From assembly GCA_018816555.1 (NCBI GenBank), contig JAHIVT010000051.1:1-44463 (forward strand): 44,463 nucleotides of DNA, read 5' to 3'. Shown one piece after another: positions 7,701 through 17,048 of the stretch. The DNA is from Pseudomonadota bacterium (GTDB lineage Bacteria > Desulfobacterota > Desulfobulbia > Desulfobulbales > SURF-16). The notes beneath the pieces are model-generated. The model was not told the origin of the DNA. It saw only the letters and a program-made list of their open reading frames with translations, and made no database searches. The position numbers were made by a program, and so were the translations under genes. The first letter of the stretch is position 1. The number at the start of each line of letters is the position of its first letter.

Positions 7701-10006
7701 CCGCTCAGGTCGCGTCTGAGGATCGCGAGGAACGTGAAGATCGATTCCGTACTGGGGACCTGCCGCTGCTCTTCTGCTCGCCGACCATGGAACTGGGGGT
7801 GGATATTGCCCAATTGAATCTTGTAAATCTCCGTAATGTCCCACCCACCCCGGCAAATTATGCGCAACGGAGCGGTCGTGCAGGACGTGGTGGCCAGCCG
7901 GCCCTTGTCTATACTTACTGTGCCGGAAGGAGTCCCCACGATCAGTATTATTTCCGCCAGCCAACCCGAATGGTAGCCGGAGCGGTTGCCCCACCGCGAA
8001 TCGATATCCGTAATCGTGATCTTGTCCGCTCCCATGTTCACGCCATTTGGATGGAGGTGGCCAAACCTGATCTGGGGAAGACCCTCACTACGGTCATCGA
8101 CCTTGCCTCTGCCGAGGGGAAGCTTCCGTTGGCTGTTAATGAAGCCATCCAGCGGGAATTGAAGAGCCCTGCCCATCTGGCTGCAACCCAGACCAAAGCA
8201 ACGGAACTCATCGGCAGCATTCAAGGTGAACTGGCCACTGCGGCATGGTTTCATGATAATTGGGTAAAAGAGACCCTTGACCAGATCGAGAGGTCCTTCG
8301 ATGTCGCTTGCGAACGCTGGCGCAGCCTGTACCGTGCGGCAGTCCGGCAGCGAGAGCTGCACCACAAGATTATCGGGGATCACTCGAGGCCCGAGATAGA
8401 GCGAAATCATTCCCGCCGGCTACGTGCACAGGCAGAGAGCCAGATTCGTTTGCTCACCGAGGCCAAGGGGATGTATGAGGGAGATTTTTACTCATACCGC
8501 TATTTTGCGGCAGAAGGTTTTCTGCCCGGCTACAACTTTCCGCGTCTGCCGCTCTCTGCCTATGTCCCAGGCCGTCGACGCCGCAAGGGAAAGGATGAGT
8601 TCGTCTCAAGGCCACGATTTCTCGCGGTATCGGAGTTCGGCCCCCGTGCCCTGGTTTACCATGAAGGGGCACGCTACCGGGTCTATAAGGTCAACCTCGA
8701 TTTTGGCTCCGACGACATCGAGGCAACGCACGATCTCGTGACCGCCACCATGAAACGCTGCCAGAATTGTGGCTACGCACATCTTGAACAAGGGAAAAAC
8801 TTGGCTGAAGTCTGTGACCGTTGTGGGTCAGCATTTGATGGTCCCAGTTGTATCGAAAATCTTGTGCACATGCAGAACGTCAGCCTCAAACTCGCCCAGC
8901 GCATCACCTGCGATGAGGAAGAACGCCAGCGCTTCGGCTATCGGCTTGTCACCTCATACCACTTTCCAGAAGTTGGCGGTAAACTGGATCGCAAGGATGC
9001 CGAGGTCTACTGTGGCGAAACCCTGGCTATGCGCCTCAGCTACGCCGATGCAACTGATCTCTATCGTGTCAACCTGGGCTGGGCCAGCCAGAAAAGTAAC
9101 GAACCTGCCGGGTTCAACCTTGATTTGGAGCGTGGCTACTGGTCCAGCAATCGGATGGATGCCGACGATGAAGACGACGCTGCGAACCAAGGAAGGCGTC
9201 AAAGGGTTGTGCCTTATGTGAAGGATACCAAGAACGCTCTGGTGATGCGTTTCGAGCCACCTCGATCTGGTCCTGAAATGGCGAGCCTGCAGGCCGCCTT
9301 CAAGGAGGCAATCCAGAAACATTTCCAACTGGAACCCCGCGAACTTTCCGGTGAGCCGATGCCTGCCGCCAAGGATCGCAAGGAAGTTCTCTTCTATGAA
9401 TCCTCAGAGGGTGGCGCTGGGGTGTTGCGCCAGGTAGCCGAAGACCCGACACTCATGCCGATGCTGGCCCGTCGCGCCCTGGAGATCTGCCACTTCGACC
9501 CAGATACCCTGGAGGACAAGGGACTTCAGACCTGCGGCAAGGCCTGTTATGAGTGCCTGCTTGACTATGGCAATCAGCCGGACCACAAGGACCTCGACCG
9601 CTATCTTATTCGCGACCTGTTATCCGAACTGTCGCAATCCGAATGCCGGCCAGCCGGTGGGGCCGGATCTCGCACGGAACGGATGGCCTCTTTACGGAAA
9701 CGTTGCGACAGTAAACTGGAGATCAAGTGGCTTGACTTGGTTGATAGCATGATGCTCCGTCCACCGAGTGACGCCCAGTACCTTATCGAGTCCTGTTCCA
9801 CCCGGCCTGATTTTTATTACGCCGAGCACAACACCGCCATCTATGTTGATGGACCTCCCCACGATGAACCAAGTCAGATTCGCGATGACGAGGGCATCAC
9901 TGGACGGCTGATGGAGATGGGCTACATTGTCATCCGCTTTCACCACAAGCAGGACTGGCAGGAGATCTTCCGTCGTCATCCCGACATTTTTGGGACCCCG
10001 AAATGA
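4751..10006 (+). CDS. giant DUF1998 helicase with C-terminal Vsr-like nuclease domain (DrmA/DrmB-like)
   Basis: 1751-residue superfamily 2 helicase. Walker A is SGTGSGKS (about residue 114), the DEAD-box position is FDELHTYRGRQG (231), motif III is GTSATM (267), and motif V/VI reads SPTMELGVD to QRSGRAGRGG (1010-1045). Zinc-type pairs are FCRQCGTAY (about 470) and CQNCGY/CDRCGS (1337-1358). A DUF1998 block follows: FYESSEGGAGV (about 1550) and CGKACYECLLDYGNQ (about 1595). The last 80 residues (RPDFYY, IYVDGPPH, GYIVIRF) match the Vsr/DUF559 type of PD-(D/E)XK fold. In DISARM the helicase (DrmA) and DUF1998 protein (DrmB) are separate; here their hallmarks are in one chain, of roughly their combined length. 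DruE of Druantia is another large DUF1998 helicase, so that relationship is the main alternative. It is first in the operon, and its stop overlaps the next start as ATGA. Confidence 0.85.
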   Translation: MNVFDLRNRLVEDYSSYTKSFIKIADARIAEKVNLELSAGAFWPEPLLQLNPTFLPGGTIDELVSQGMLHPECSKIFRIDKSDVDLNGKPLLLHTHQRDAIIKSKEGKSYVLTSGTGSGKSLTYIVPIVDHVLRNGSGRGIQAIVVYPMNALANSQDEELSKFLKKGYPEGKSPVRFARYTGQEKGAEREEIRSNPPDILLTNYMMLELLLTRREDRELVRAAQGLSFLVFDELHTYRGRQGADVALLIRRCRFAFGGHDIICIGTSATMASGGSSDEQKQEVAKVANTLFGVSFDTSQVIGETLERATPEADFESPTAIQSLKEAIFNDVQPPDNYEEFRLHPLASWIETMFGVTTEEGTGRLVRQTPLRLQGEDSAVDVLTRLIPSLDPVQCDTVLRRYLLKGSELRRSSSSRFPIFAFRLHQFFTRGDTIWSTIESEEKRHLELTKKGSKPGEPDKPLFPLVFCRQCGTAYYRVKVTADQHGTILLPREDKREEGDDGSGDAYLFTSESAPWPRTDGNSLLERLPSVMKETSPQGVERIRSDARGDKPEPVFVDAGGYIVTEDQGIPAALIRKNFLFCLEPSCGIAYTKSQRSERPKLGTLGVDNRSTATTILAVRSLIELQRDQALKPEARKLLSFTDNRQDASLQAGHFNDFAQVALLRSSLHKATQDRGEKGLSHGELSRSVFEAMQLRFDEYAADAEVRGPARNATNDALRRVIDYYLYRDLQRGWRVTAPNLEDCGLLAFDYEGLKGDDGLLGETELWESGFTVQVDREAKEFIETPAPLRDCPPELREELLRTLLEIMRRSLAVKVDVLDSQKQLDLVEQTKFRLLENTVWYLEDVRELVRSEVAYPRPKQQQDRSGFFVSSYGSYGRYLKRSLKSYVPSGQNFGRAEVDQVIRFLFLSLKRYGIVEQVRSGDVPGYQINADALRWLPGNGEVRPLDRTRLLEVGEIPPEVNRYFLECYRRFVDLKCVLEAREHTAQVASEDREEREDRFRTGDLPLLFCSPTMELGVDIAQLNLVNLRNVPPTPANYAQRSGRAGRGGQPALVYTYCAGRSPHDQYYFRQPTRMVAGAVAPPRIDIRNRDLVRSHVHAIWMEVAKPDLGKTLTTVIDLASAEGKLPLAVNEAIQRELKSPAHLAATQTKATELIGSIQGELATAAWFHDNWVKETLDQIERSFDVACERWRSLYRAAVRQRELHHKIIGDHSRPEIERNHSRRLRAQAESQIRLLTEAKGMYEGDFYSYRYFAAEGFLPGYNFPRLPLSAYVPGRRRRKGKDEFVSRPRFLAVSEFGPRALVYHEGARYRVYKVNLDFGSDDIEATHDLVTATMKRCQNCGYAHLEQGKNLAEVCDRCGSAFDGPSCIENLVHMQNVSLKLAQRITCDEEERQRFGYRLVTSYHFPEVGGKLDRKDAEVYCGETLAMRLSYADATDLYRVNLGWASQKSNEPAGFNLDLERGYWSSNRMDADDEDDAANQGRRQRVVPYVKDTKNALVMRFEPPRSGPEMASLQAAFKEAIQKHFQLEPRELSGEPMPAAKDRKEVLFYESSEGGAGVLRQVAEDPTLMPMLARRALEICHFDPDTLEDKGLQTCGKACYECLLDYGNQPDHKDLDRYLIRDLLSELSQSECRPAGGAGSRTERMASLRKRCDSKLEIKWLDLVDSMMLRPPSDAQYLIESCSTRPDFYYAEHNTAIYVDGPPHDEPSQIRDDEGITGRLMEMGYIVIRFHHKQDWQEIFRRHPDIFGTPK

Positions 10007-12840
10007 TTACAGTATCCTTCCTTGCCAAACCCGGCACCATGATCCACGCTCGTGGCCGCGAGTGGGTAGTCCTGCCCGAGTCCACAGAAGAACTGCTTCT
10101 CGCTCGGCCCGTGGGTGGGCTTGACGAAGAGATCGCAGGCATTCTTCCCGCTGTCGAGCCTGTACAATCCACCACATTCCATCTACCTACCCTTGCCGAT
10201 ATCGGTGACTTTGCCTCGGGCCAACTCCTGCGCGAGGCAGCACGGTTGTCTACCCGGGCCGCTGCCGGTCCCTTCCGCAGCTTCGGCCGCATTGCTGCCG
10301 AACCTCGGCCTTACCAGCTTGTGCCGCTGATGATGGCTTTGAAACTCGATCCCGTCCGCCTGCTCATTGCCGACGATGTCGGGATTGGCAAGACCATCGA
10401 GGCCGCTGTCATTGCCCGTGAACTCCTTGACCGAGGAGAGATCACCCGAATGGCCGTCCTCTGCCCTCCGCACCTTGCCGAACAATGGCAACGGGAACTG
10501 GCAGAGAAATTCCATATCGAAGCTGAACTGGTTCTCTCCAGCACCATCCAGCGTTTGGAGCGAGACCTGCCTATTGGGGTATCGGTATTTGATCGTCACC
10601 GCTTCACCATAGTCTCCACTGATTTCATCAAGACCCCTCGCCACGCCGAAGACTTTCTCATTAAATGTCCCGAGTTCGTTATCGTCGATGAAGCCCATGG
10701 TTGCACGCTGGCAGGCGGCGTAGGTCGTGGCAGGCAGCAACGCTTCGACCTCCTGAGGCGAGTTGCGGAAGACCAATCACGTCACATAGTGCTTGTCACC
10801 GCCACCCCCCACAGCGGTAATGAGAACGCATTCCGCTCGCTCTTGAGCCTGCTCGACAAGGATTTTATCAACCTTCCCACCGACCTCGACCGGGCAGAAC
10901 GGGAAGGCATCCGACGAAAGCTTGCCCGCCATTTGGTGCAGCGTCGGCGTGCCGACATCCGCCATTATCTCGAGACCGACACCTCCTTTCCCGAGCGCAA
11001 GGATAAGGAATCGACCTACATCTTCAGCAAAGAGTACCGCATCCTCTTTGACGATATTCTTTCCTTTGCGCGGGAGTATGTTTCTGAAAAAGACGGCGGC
11101 AAACGCCAGCAGAGGGTCCGCTATTGGTCGGCCCTGGCCCTGCTGCGCTGCGTATCCTCCAGCCCGGCCGCCGCAGCATCGACGCTGCGAAACAGGGCAG
11201 CCGTGGATCAGGCGGACGAGCATGACGTCGATGAGGTCGGACGTCGCACAGTACTTGATCAGGACGACTCCGACGATACGGCAGCTCTCGATTTCAGCCC
11301 AGGGTCAGACACCGAAAATGGTGCCGAGAATACCCGCCGGAAATTGCTCGAATTTGCCAGACGGGCCGAGAGGCTTGCCGCCGACACGGACCTCAAGCTC
11401 CAGGGGGCCATCCGTGAGATCAAGACCCTTGTCAAGGACGGTTTCCAGCCGGTGGTATTCTGCCGCTTTATTGACACAGCCGACTATGTCGCCCGCCAGC
11501 TTCGTGAGTCACTCCCCTCCAAAGTCAAGGTCGAGTCGGTGACCGGCTTGCTGCCATCTTCCGAGCGTGAGGCGCGCATCGCCTCCCTGACCAGCGAGCC
11601 GGGGAAGTATGTGCTGGTCTGTACCGATTGCCTGTCAGAGGGGATCAACCTTCAGCAGCACTTCAATGCGGTTCTGCACTATGACCTTGCTTGGAACCCT
11701 ACTCGTCACGAACAGCGGGAAGGTCGAGTGGATCGTTTTGGCCAGGAAAAGCCAGAGGTTCGTGTCATCACCTATTACGGCACCGATAACCCCATTGATG
11801 GCGTCATCCTCGATGTACTCATACGCAAGCATAAGAGCATCAAGAGCGCCCTCGGGGTTAGTGTCGCTGTTCCAGGGTCGAGCGAGCAGATCGCCGAGGC
11901 CCTTTTCGAGGGGGCGCTCTTCCGCAAACAGTCCATCGGCAAGGCCCGTCAACTTTCGCTTTTTGACCTGGAAGAAGTCGTAACAAAGAAGATGTCGCTG
12001 CACAGCGAGTGGGATAATGCCCGCGACCGCGAAAAGGCGAGCCGTTCACGTTTCGCCCAGCACACCCTGAGCCCTCAGGCGGTTGCTGAGGAGTTGCAGA
12101 ACATTCGCACCTCCATCGGCCGTGGCGAAGAAGTGGCCCGCTTTTTTAACGATGTGCTGCAGGCGGCACATCTCCCGGTCCAGACTAAAGGTAAGGCGGT
12201 GACTGTACATTTGAGTAACGAAACGCCGCGTGCAATGCGCCAGGCCATTGGACGTGACGAATCCTTTACCGGTCGTTTTGACCTGCCGCTGCAGGAAGGG
12301 GAGCTGTATCTCGGACGTACCAGTCCGGTGGTGGAAGGTCTGGCCGCCTGGACGCTCGATCAAGCCCTTGATCCGGTGGCCCGCGATACCCGGCCGGTGG
12401 CCTCGCGATGCGGCGTTGTCTCCACCTCTTTCGTGAATGTCCGGACAACACTGCTCCTGGCCCGTTTCCGTTATCACCTCAATATCGCCGGGGGTGACGC
12501 CGAAACTATCCTCTGCGAAGAGATTGTCCCGCTTGCCTGTATTGGGCAGGCGGACTCACCCCAATGGTTTTCCCCGGAAGAAAGCGAACGCTTCCTGACG
12601 GCCCGACCGGAACGCAATCTCATCATGACGGCCATCGAGCAGCAGGTCGGACTATTGACATCTGTCCTGCCGAAACTTCAACAGGCCCTGGCTCTGGTTG
12701 CCACGGAACGCGCCGATATCCAACTCGCCGCCCACGAACGTGTCCGCGAGTCGGCCCGGGCCAAGGGCCGAGTCACTATCAAGCCCGTTCTCCCGGTGGA
12801 TATACTCGGGGCCTATGTTCTGCTGCCGAGGTTGAGCTAG
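10003..12840 (+). CDS. SNF2-family helicase, DrmD-like
   Basis: 945-residue SNF2/RapA-like DNA translocase. Motif I is ADDVGIGKT (about residue 123) with the Q-motif-like PRPYQL before it. Motif II is VDEAH (about 229), motif III is TATPHSG (266), and the C-terminal lobe has CTDCLSEGINLQ, LAWNPTRHEQREGRVDRFGQ (541-580). This is the layout of DrmD, the SNF2 helicase of class 1 DISARM. The long C-terminal extension past the helicase lobes (residues 620-945) is also DrmD-like. It would translocate on duplex DNA and feed or regulate the other components. ATGA overlap with the previous gene and a 2-base gap to the methylase indicate tight co-translation. Confidence 0.85.
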   Translation: MITVSFLAKPGTMIHARGREWVVLPESTEELLLARPVGGLDEEIAGILPAVEPVQSTTFHLPTLADIGDFASGQLLREAARLSTRAAAGPFRSFGRIAAEPRPYQLVPLMMALKLDPVRLLIADDVGIGKTIEAAVIARELLDRGEITRMAVLCPPHLAEQWQRELAEKFHIEAELVLSSTIQRLERDLPIGVSVFDRHRFTIVSTDFIKTPRHAEDFLIKCPEFVIVDEAHGCTLAGGVGRGRQQRFDLLRRVAEDQSRHIVLVTATPHSGNENAFRSLLSLLDKDFINLPTDLDRAEREGIRRKLARHLVQRRRADIRHYLETDTSFPERKDKESTYIFSKEYRILFDDILSFAREYVSEKDGGKRQQRVRYWSALALLRCVSSSPAAAASTLRNRAAVDQADEHDVDEVGRRTVLDQDDSDDTAALDFSPGSDTENGAENTRRKLLEFARRAERLAADTDLKLQGAIREIKTLVKDGFQPVVFCRFIDTADYVARQLRESLPSKVKVESVTGLLPSSEREARIASLTSEPGKYVLVCTDCLSEGINLQQHFNAVLHYDLAWNPTRHEQREGRVDRFGQEKPEVRVITYYGTDNPIDGVILDVLIRKHKSIKSALGVSVAVPGSSEQIAEALFEGALFRKQSIGKARQLSLFDLEEVVTKKMSLHSEWDNARDREKASRSRFAQHTLSPQAVAEELQNIRTSIGRGEEVARFFNDVLQAAHLPVQTKGKAVTVHLSNETPRAMRQAIGRDESFTGRFDLPLQEGELYLGRTSPVVEGLAAWTLDQALDPVARDTRPVASRCGVVSTSFVNVRTTLLLARFRYHLNIAGGDAETILCEEIVPLACIGQADSPQWFSPEESERFLTARPERNLIMTAIEQQVGLLTSVLPKLQQALALVATERADIQLAAHERVRESARAKGRVTIKPVLPVDILGAYVLLPRLS

Positions 12841-12842
12841 CC

Positions 12843-15800
12843 ATGACCAGACGACACAACGACTTCCATGCTATCCGCTCGGAAGGCGGTCTGTTACCGC
12901 CTGACCTCTTGCGCCGCGTACTCGACCCGAAAGAGAGGCTCGCCGGAGTCCGACCCGAGGATTATGGCCTGCCCCAGGGCGAACGACTCAACGAAGTCAT
13001 CACCCAGTCCTGGAACCGCCTGCGCCGGCACTGGGCCGAGTTCCTTGCTTCCGCTGCGAACCTCCCCAAAGGCGAACCCGCAACCGGCCTGACCAACGAT
13101 AAATGGAGCCTGCCGCTGTTGCGTGAGCTCGGCTTTGGCCTGCTCCCCACCACTGCCGGCCCCGAGATCGACGGCCGCACGTATGCCATCAACCGTTTTT
13201 TCGGCCCGGTGCCTATTCATCTGGTCGGCTGTGGCTTGAGCCTCGACCGTCGTGCTGCCGGGGTGCGCGGTGCCGCCGCGGTCAATCCGCACGGTCTGGT
13301 TCAGGAATTCCTGAACCGCAGCGAAGGCCACCTCTGGGCCATTGTGTCGAATGGCCTGCGCTTCCGCCTGCTCCGTGACAACCAGGCCCTCTCGCGTCAG
13401 TCTTTCCTTGAATTCGATCTCGAAGCTATGCTGGCTGGCGAGGTCTATTCCGATTTTGTTCTGCTCTGGCTCATGGCCCACGCCACCCGATTTGTTTCAC
13501 AAGAAAATGAACGGCCCGAGAGCTGCTGGCTGGAGCATTGGACCAAGATTGCCGGGGAACAGGGCACCCGGGCTTTGGGGGATTTGCGCGGCGGTGTGGA
13601 AAAGGCGTTGCAGATCCTGGGCGAGGGCTTTACCAGCCACCCCAAGAACACCACCCTGCGTGACGCGCTGCGCACTGGCCAGGTAAGCCTCATCGATTTT
13701 CATGGCCAGCTCCTGCGGGTGGTCTACAGGCTGATTTTCCTCTTCGTGGCCGAAGATCGCACCCTGGACGGCCAACCCCTCCTCCATCCCGGCGATCCCT
13801 CCGAGGCAGCTCGGCTGGCCCGGGAACGCTATGCCGCCCATTACAGCACCGGCCGACTTCGTGATATGGCCTCCCGCATCAAGGGCAGCCGTCATGGAGA
13901 CCTTTGGCGGCAGTTCCAGCTCCTGGTCAATGCCCTGTCTGGCACTGATCAGTTCGATGCAGCGCGCCAGCTCCTGGCCTTGCCGGCCTTGGGCAGTTTC
14001 TTATGGGATCCGGACTCGACAGCGGCGCTGAATGATGCGGAACTGACCAACCACGATCTGCTAGAGGCCCTGCGCCACCTCGCCTTTACCCGCCAGGGCA
14101 AGATGCTGCGGCCGGTGGATTACAAGAACCTTGGGGCCGAGGAACTGGGCGGGGTCTACGAGAGTCTCCTGGCCCTCACCCCACAGATAAGCGCCGACGG
14201 TGCCCGATTCTCCTTTGCCGAATTCGCCGGCAACGAGCGCAAGACCTCCGGCTCCTACTACACGCCGGACTCCCTGGTTCAGTGTCTTTTAGACTCCGCC
14301 CTGGACCCGGTGGTGGCCAAGGCCATTAAGGGCAAGACCGGTGTTGAGGCTGAGAAGGCCATTCTCAACCTCAAGGTCTGCGATCCGGCTGTTGGTTCCG
14401 GACATTTTCTGGTAGGTGCCGCCCACAGGCTGGCCCGACATCTGGCCCGGGTACGGGCGCTGGCGCAAGGGGAGAGCGAACCCTCGCCGTTACTGTACCA
14501 GCATGCCCTGCGTGATGTCATTGGACGCTGCCTGTATGGCGTAGACGTGAATCCTATGTCAGCCGAGCTCTGCCGGGTGAACCTCTGGCTGGAGGCTCTG
14601 GAGCCCGGCAAGCCGCTCTCTTTCCTCGACCATCATATCCGGGTGGGCAACAGCCTCCTGGGCGCCATCCCGGAACTCGTTGCCGCAGGGCTCCCGGACG
14701 ATGCCTTCAAGCCCTTCGAGGGCGATGATAAGCAGGCGTGCGCTGAACTCAAGAAACGCAATAAAGGGGAACGAAAAGGATGGGGGCCAATTGAGGGGCA
14801 GCGTGACGCCGAGACCCAGGCCCGACTGGCCCAGGCCGCCGCCACGCTGGAGGAATTGCCCGACGACCGGCCGGAATCAATCCGCGCCAAGGAACTGGCC
14901 TTCCACCGCCATGAAGAAACCGAGGCGTACCGGAAGAAGAAGCTGCTCGCCGATGCCTGGTGCGCTGCCTTTGTCATCAAGAAATATTTCCCGCCCCATC
15001 CGACCGACCCCAGATTCCCGTCATCTGAGCCCTACGGCATCACCCAGGGCCTGCTGAACGGCTTGGCCAGTGGCATGCCTCTTCCCGCCGGGATGGCGGA
15101 AGAGATCGAGGATTTGGCGCGGCAGTATCAGTTCTTCCACTGGCATCTGACTTTTCCTGAGGTGTTTGCCAAGGGCGGCTTTGACTGTATGCTTGGAAAT
15201 CCGCCATGGGATATGCAAGAGGTAAAAGATAACGAGTTTTTTGCATCATGTTATCCTGAAATCCTCTCTGTCAAGAGTGCGAAAGACAAGGCTGCTGTTT
15301 TGTATAAAATTCAGTCTGATGACGCTGAGTTATGGCAAGAGTATCAGGAATACGTTCGCTTTACCTATGGTCAAAAACACCTTATGGCAGCCAGCGGCCG
15401 ATTTCCCTACGCTAATGTGGGACGGTTGAACCTGTATCGTTTGTTTTTGGAGTTAGAGCATAATTTCATGGGGCCAACTGGTCGCGTTGGCATCGTTGTA
15501 CCCTCCGGGTTTGCTTCTGACTCGTTTTCGCAGGACCATTTTGCAACCTTACACGGCGACAATCGGCTAGTGAGCCTGTATGACTTTGAAAATCGGCTGG
15601 GACTCTTTCCTGGAGTGGACAGTCGTTATCGATTCTGCCTGCTTACCATCGGAGGCAAGGGGGTCTGTAGCGATACCGACTTCTTTTTTTTCGCCCACTC
15701 ACCGTCCGACCTGGCGGACACCAATCGGCATATCCGACTTTCACAGCAAGCGGTTTCAGTGCTGAACCCACTGAGCCGAACGGCGCCACTCTTCCGAACC

Positions 15801-17048
15801 CGGCATGACTATATTCTAACCTTGATGTTGCAAAAGGCTGGTCCCATCATTGGTAGAGACGAGGGAGGGCAAGGATGGAGGATAAAACCAACCTTGATGT
15901 TTATGATGAATGCCGCCATGAAAGGCCACCGGACGGCAGAAGAATTATATGCTAAGGGATTCCATTTGCGAGGGAACTGCTTCACACGCGACTCCGATGT
16001 ATGGTTTCCGTTCTACGAGGGGAAGATGGTTGGTATGTATGACCACCGAGCGGCGATCATCCGTTTTGACCCAACCAATAGGGTACGCCGCAATCAACCA
16101 GTGGCTCTGTCGGATACAGAACATCAAGACCCTAAACAGTTGGCCCAGCCGATGTTTTGGGTCAGCGCATCGGATGTTAGCGAACGTTGCAATGTGGTGC
16201 CCCGGTGGTGTCTCGCTATCAAGGATGTTACCGCTTCTACGAACGAGCGTACTGCGATTGCGTCAATGCTTGCGGGAGTTGCATTAACTCATTCTCTTCC
16301 CTGGCTTCCAACGCCGCATACCGCAGAGTTAAATGCTTGTCTATTGGCCAATTTCAATTCTTTTTGTTTTGATTACACGGCAAGACAGAAAGTTGCTGGT
16401 CTCCACCTTTATGGGCACTATCTCAACCAGTTGCCTGTCATTGGAATACCCATTTTCAATGGCTCCTGCCGCTGGTCTGAGGTCATAAATTGTTTCGCTT
16501 TATGGATTTCACCTCGTGTCCTTGAACTTACATACACCGCCTGGGACCTTGAGCCCTTCGCGCAGGATTGCGGCTGGTCTGCCTCACCGTTTCGCTGGGA
16601 TGAAGAACGTCGCTTCATACTCCGCTGCGAACTAGATGCCGCCTTCTTCCACCTCTACCTGCAAGCTACGGCGAATGGCCAATGGGGAATTACGAATGGC
16701 GAGGTCGATGCTGAAGGTAAATCACTCGCTATTCGCCACTCACTCCTCGCCGCCTTTCCCACCCCCCGACACGCCGTGAACTACATCATGGACACCTTCC
16801 CCATCGTCCGCCGCAAGGATGAGGCCAAGTACGACGGCGACTACCGCACCAAGCGCGTCATCCTTGAAATTTACGATGCCATGCAGGAGGCCATCCGCAC
16901 CGGCCAGCCCTACCAGACCCTCCTTGACCCGCCACCAGGACCACCAATCGACGCTGAGGGCAATTTCATCCAACCTGCAGACTGGACCGAGGTAATCCGT
17001 GAACGATACCGGGGCATTATCCATCCGCCGCGAGAGGAGGCTGAGTGA
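12843..17048 (+). CDS. Eco57I/PglX-like N6-adenine DNA methyltransferase
   Basis: 1401-residue gamma-class adenine methylase. SAM-binding motif I is CDPAVGSGHFL (about residue 514), preceded by GSYYTPDSLV (472). YGVDVNPMSAELCRVNLW follows, and the catalytic motif IV is GNPPWD (about 786). The region after residue 800 should be the target recognition part. The N-terminal 450 residues resemble the front of type IIG or PglX enzymes (LWAIVSNGLRFRLLRDN), but I see no convincing nuclease catalytic residues, so it is probably a methylase only. In DISARM and BREX the equivalent enzyme marks host DNA so that the rest of the system spares it. ATG 12843 follows the SNF2 stop by 2 bases. The stop overlaps, as GTGA, the GTG of the broken gene behind it. 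Confidence 0.9.
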   Translation: MTRRHNDFHAIRSEGGLLPPDLLRRVLDPKERLAGVRPEDYGLPQGERLNEVITQSWNRLRRHWAEFLASAANLPKGEPATGLTNDKWSLPLLRELGFGLLPTTAGPEIDGRTYAINRFFGPVPIHLVGCGLSLDRRAAGVRGAAAVNPHGLVQEFLNRSEGHLWAIVSNGLRFRLLRDNQALSRQSFLEFDLEAMLAGEVYSDFVLLWLMAHATRFVSQENERPESCWLEHWTKIAGEQGTRALGDLRGGVEKALQILGEGFTSHPKNTTLRDALRTGQVSLIDFHGQLLRVVYRLIFLFVAEDRTLDGQPLLHPGDPSEAARLARERYAAHYSTGRLRDMASRIKGSRHGDLWRQFQLLVNALSGTDQFDAARQLLALPALGSFLWDPDSTAALNDAELTNHDLLEALRHLAFTRQGKMLRPVDYKNLGAEELGGVYESLLALTPQISADGARFSFAEFAGNERKTSGSYYTPDSLVQCLLDSALDPVVAKAIKGKTGVEAEKAILNLKVCDPAVGSGHFLVGAAHRLARHLARVRALAQGESEPSPLLYQHALRDVIGRCLYGVDVNPMSAELCRVNLWLEALEPGKPLSFLDHHIRVGNSLLGAIPELVAAGLPDDAFKPFEGDDKQACAELKKRNKGERKGWGPIEGQRDAETQARLAQAAATLEELPDDRPESIRAKELAFHRHEETEAYRKKKLLADAWCAAFVIKKYFPPHPTDPRFPSSEPYGITQGLLNGLASGMPLPAGMAEEIEDLARQYQFFHWHLTFPEVFAKGGFDCMLGNPPWDMQEVKDNEFFASCYPEILSVKSAKDKAAVLYKIQSDDAELWQEYQEYVRFTYGQKHLMAASGRFPYANVGRLNLYRLFLELEHNFMGPTGRVGIVVPSGFASDSFSQDHFATLHGDNRLVSLYDFENRLGLFPGVDSRYRFCLLTIGGKGVCSDTDFFFFAHSPSDLADTNRHIRLSQQAVSVLNPLSRTAPLFRTRHDYILTLMLQKAGPIIGRDEGGQGWRIKPTLMFMMNAAMKGHRTAEELYAKGFHLRGNCFTRDSDVWFPFYEGKMVGMYDHRAAIIRFDPTNRVRRNQPVALSDTEHQDPKQLAQPMFWVSASDVSERCNVVPRWCLAIKDVTASTNERTAIASMLAGVALTHSLPWLPTPHTAELNACLLANFNSFCFDYTARQKVAGLHLYGHYLNQLPVIGIPIFNGSCRWSEVINCFALWISPRVLELTYTAWDLEPFAQDCGWSASPFRWDEERRFILRCELDAAFFHLYLQATANGQWGITNGEVDAEGKSLAIRHSLLAAFPTPRHAVNYIMDTFPIVRRKDEAKYDGDYRTKRVILEIYDAMQEAIRTGQPYQTLLDPPPGPPIDAEGNFIQPADWTEVIRERYRGIIHPPREEAE

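Noticed and set aside
7463-8410. 315-residue frame on the minus strand within the giant helicase
   Set aside because: It lies wholly opposite well-conserved helicase motifs and is a codon-bias shadow.
12564-12842. Upstream in-frame extension of the methylase
   Set aside because: It lies inside the SNF2 gene; ATG 12843, 2 bases after that stop, is the natural start.
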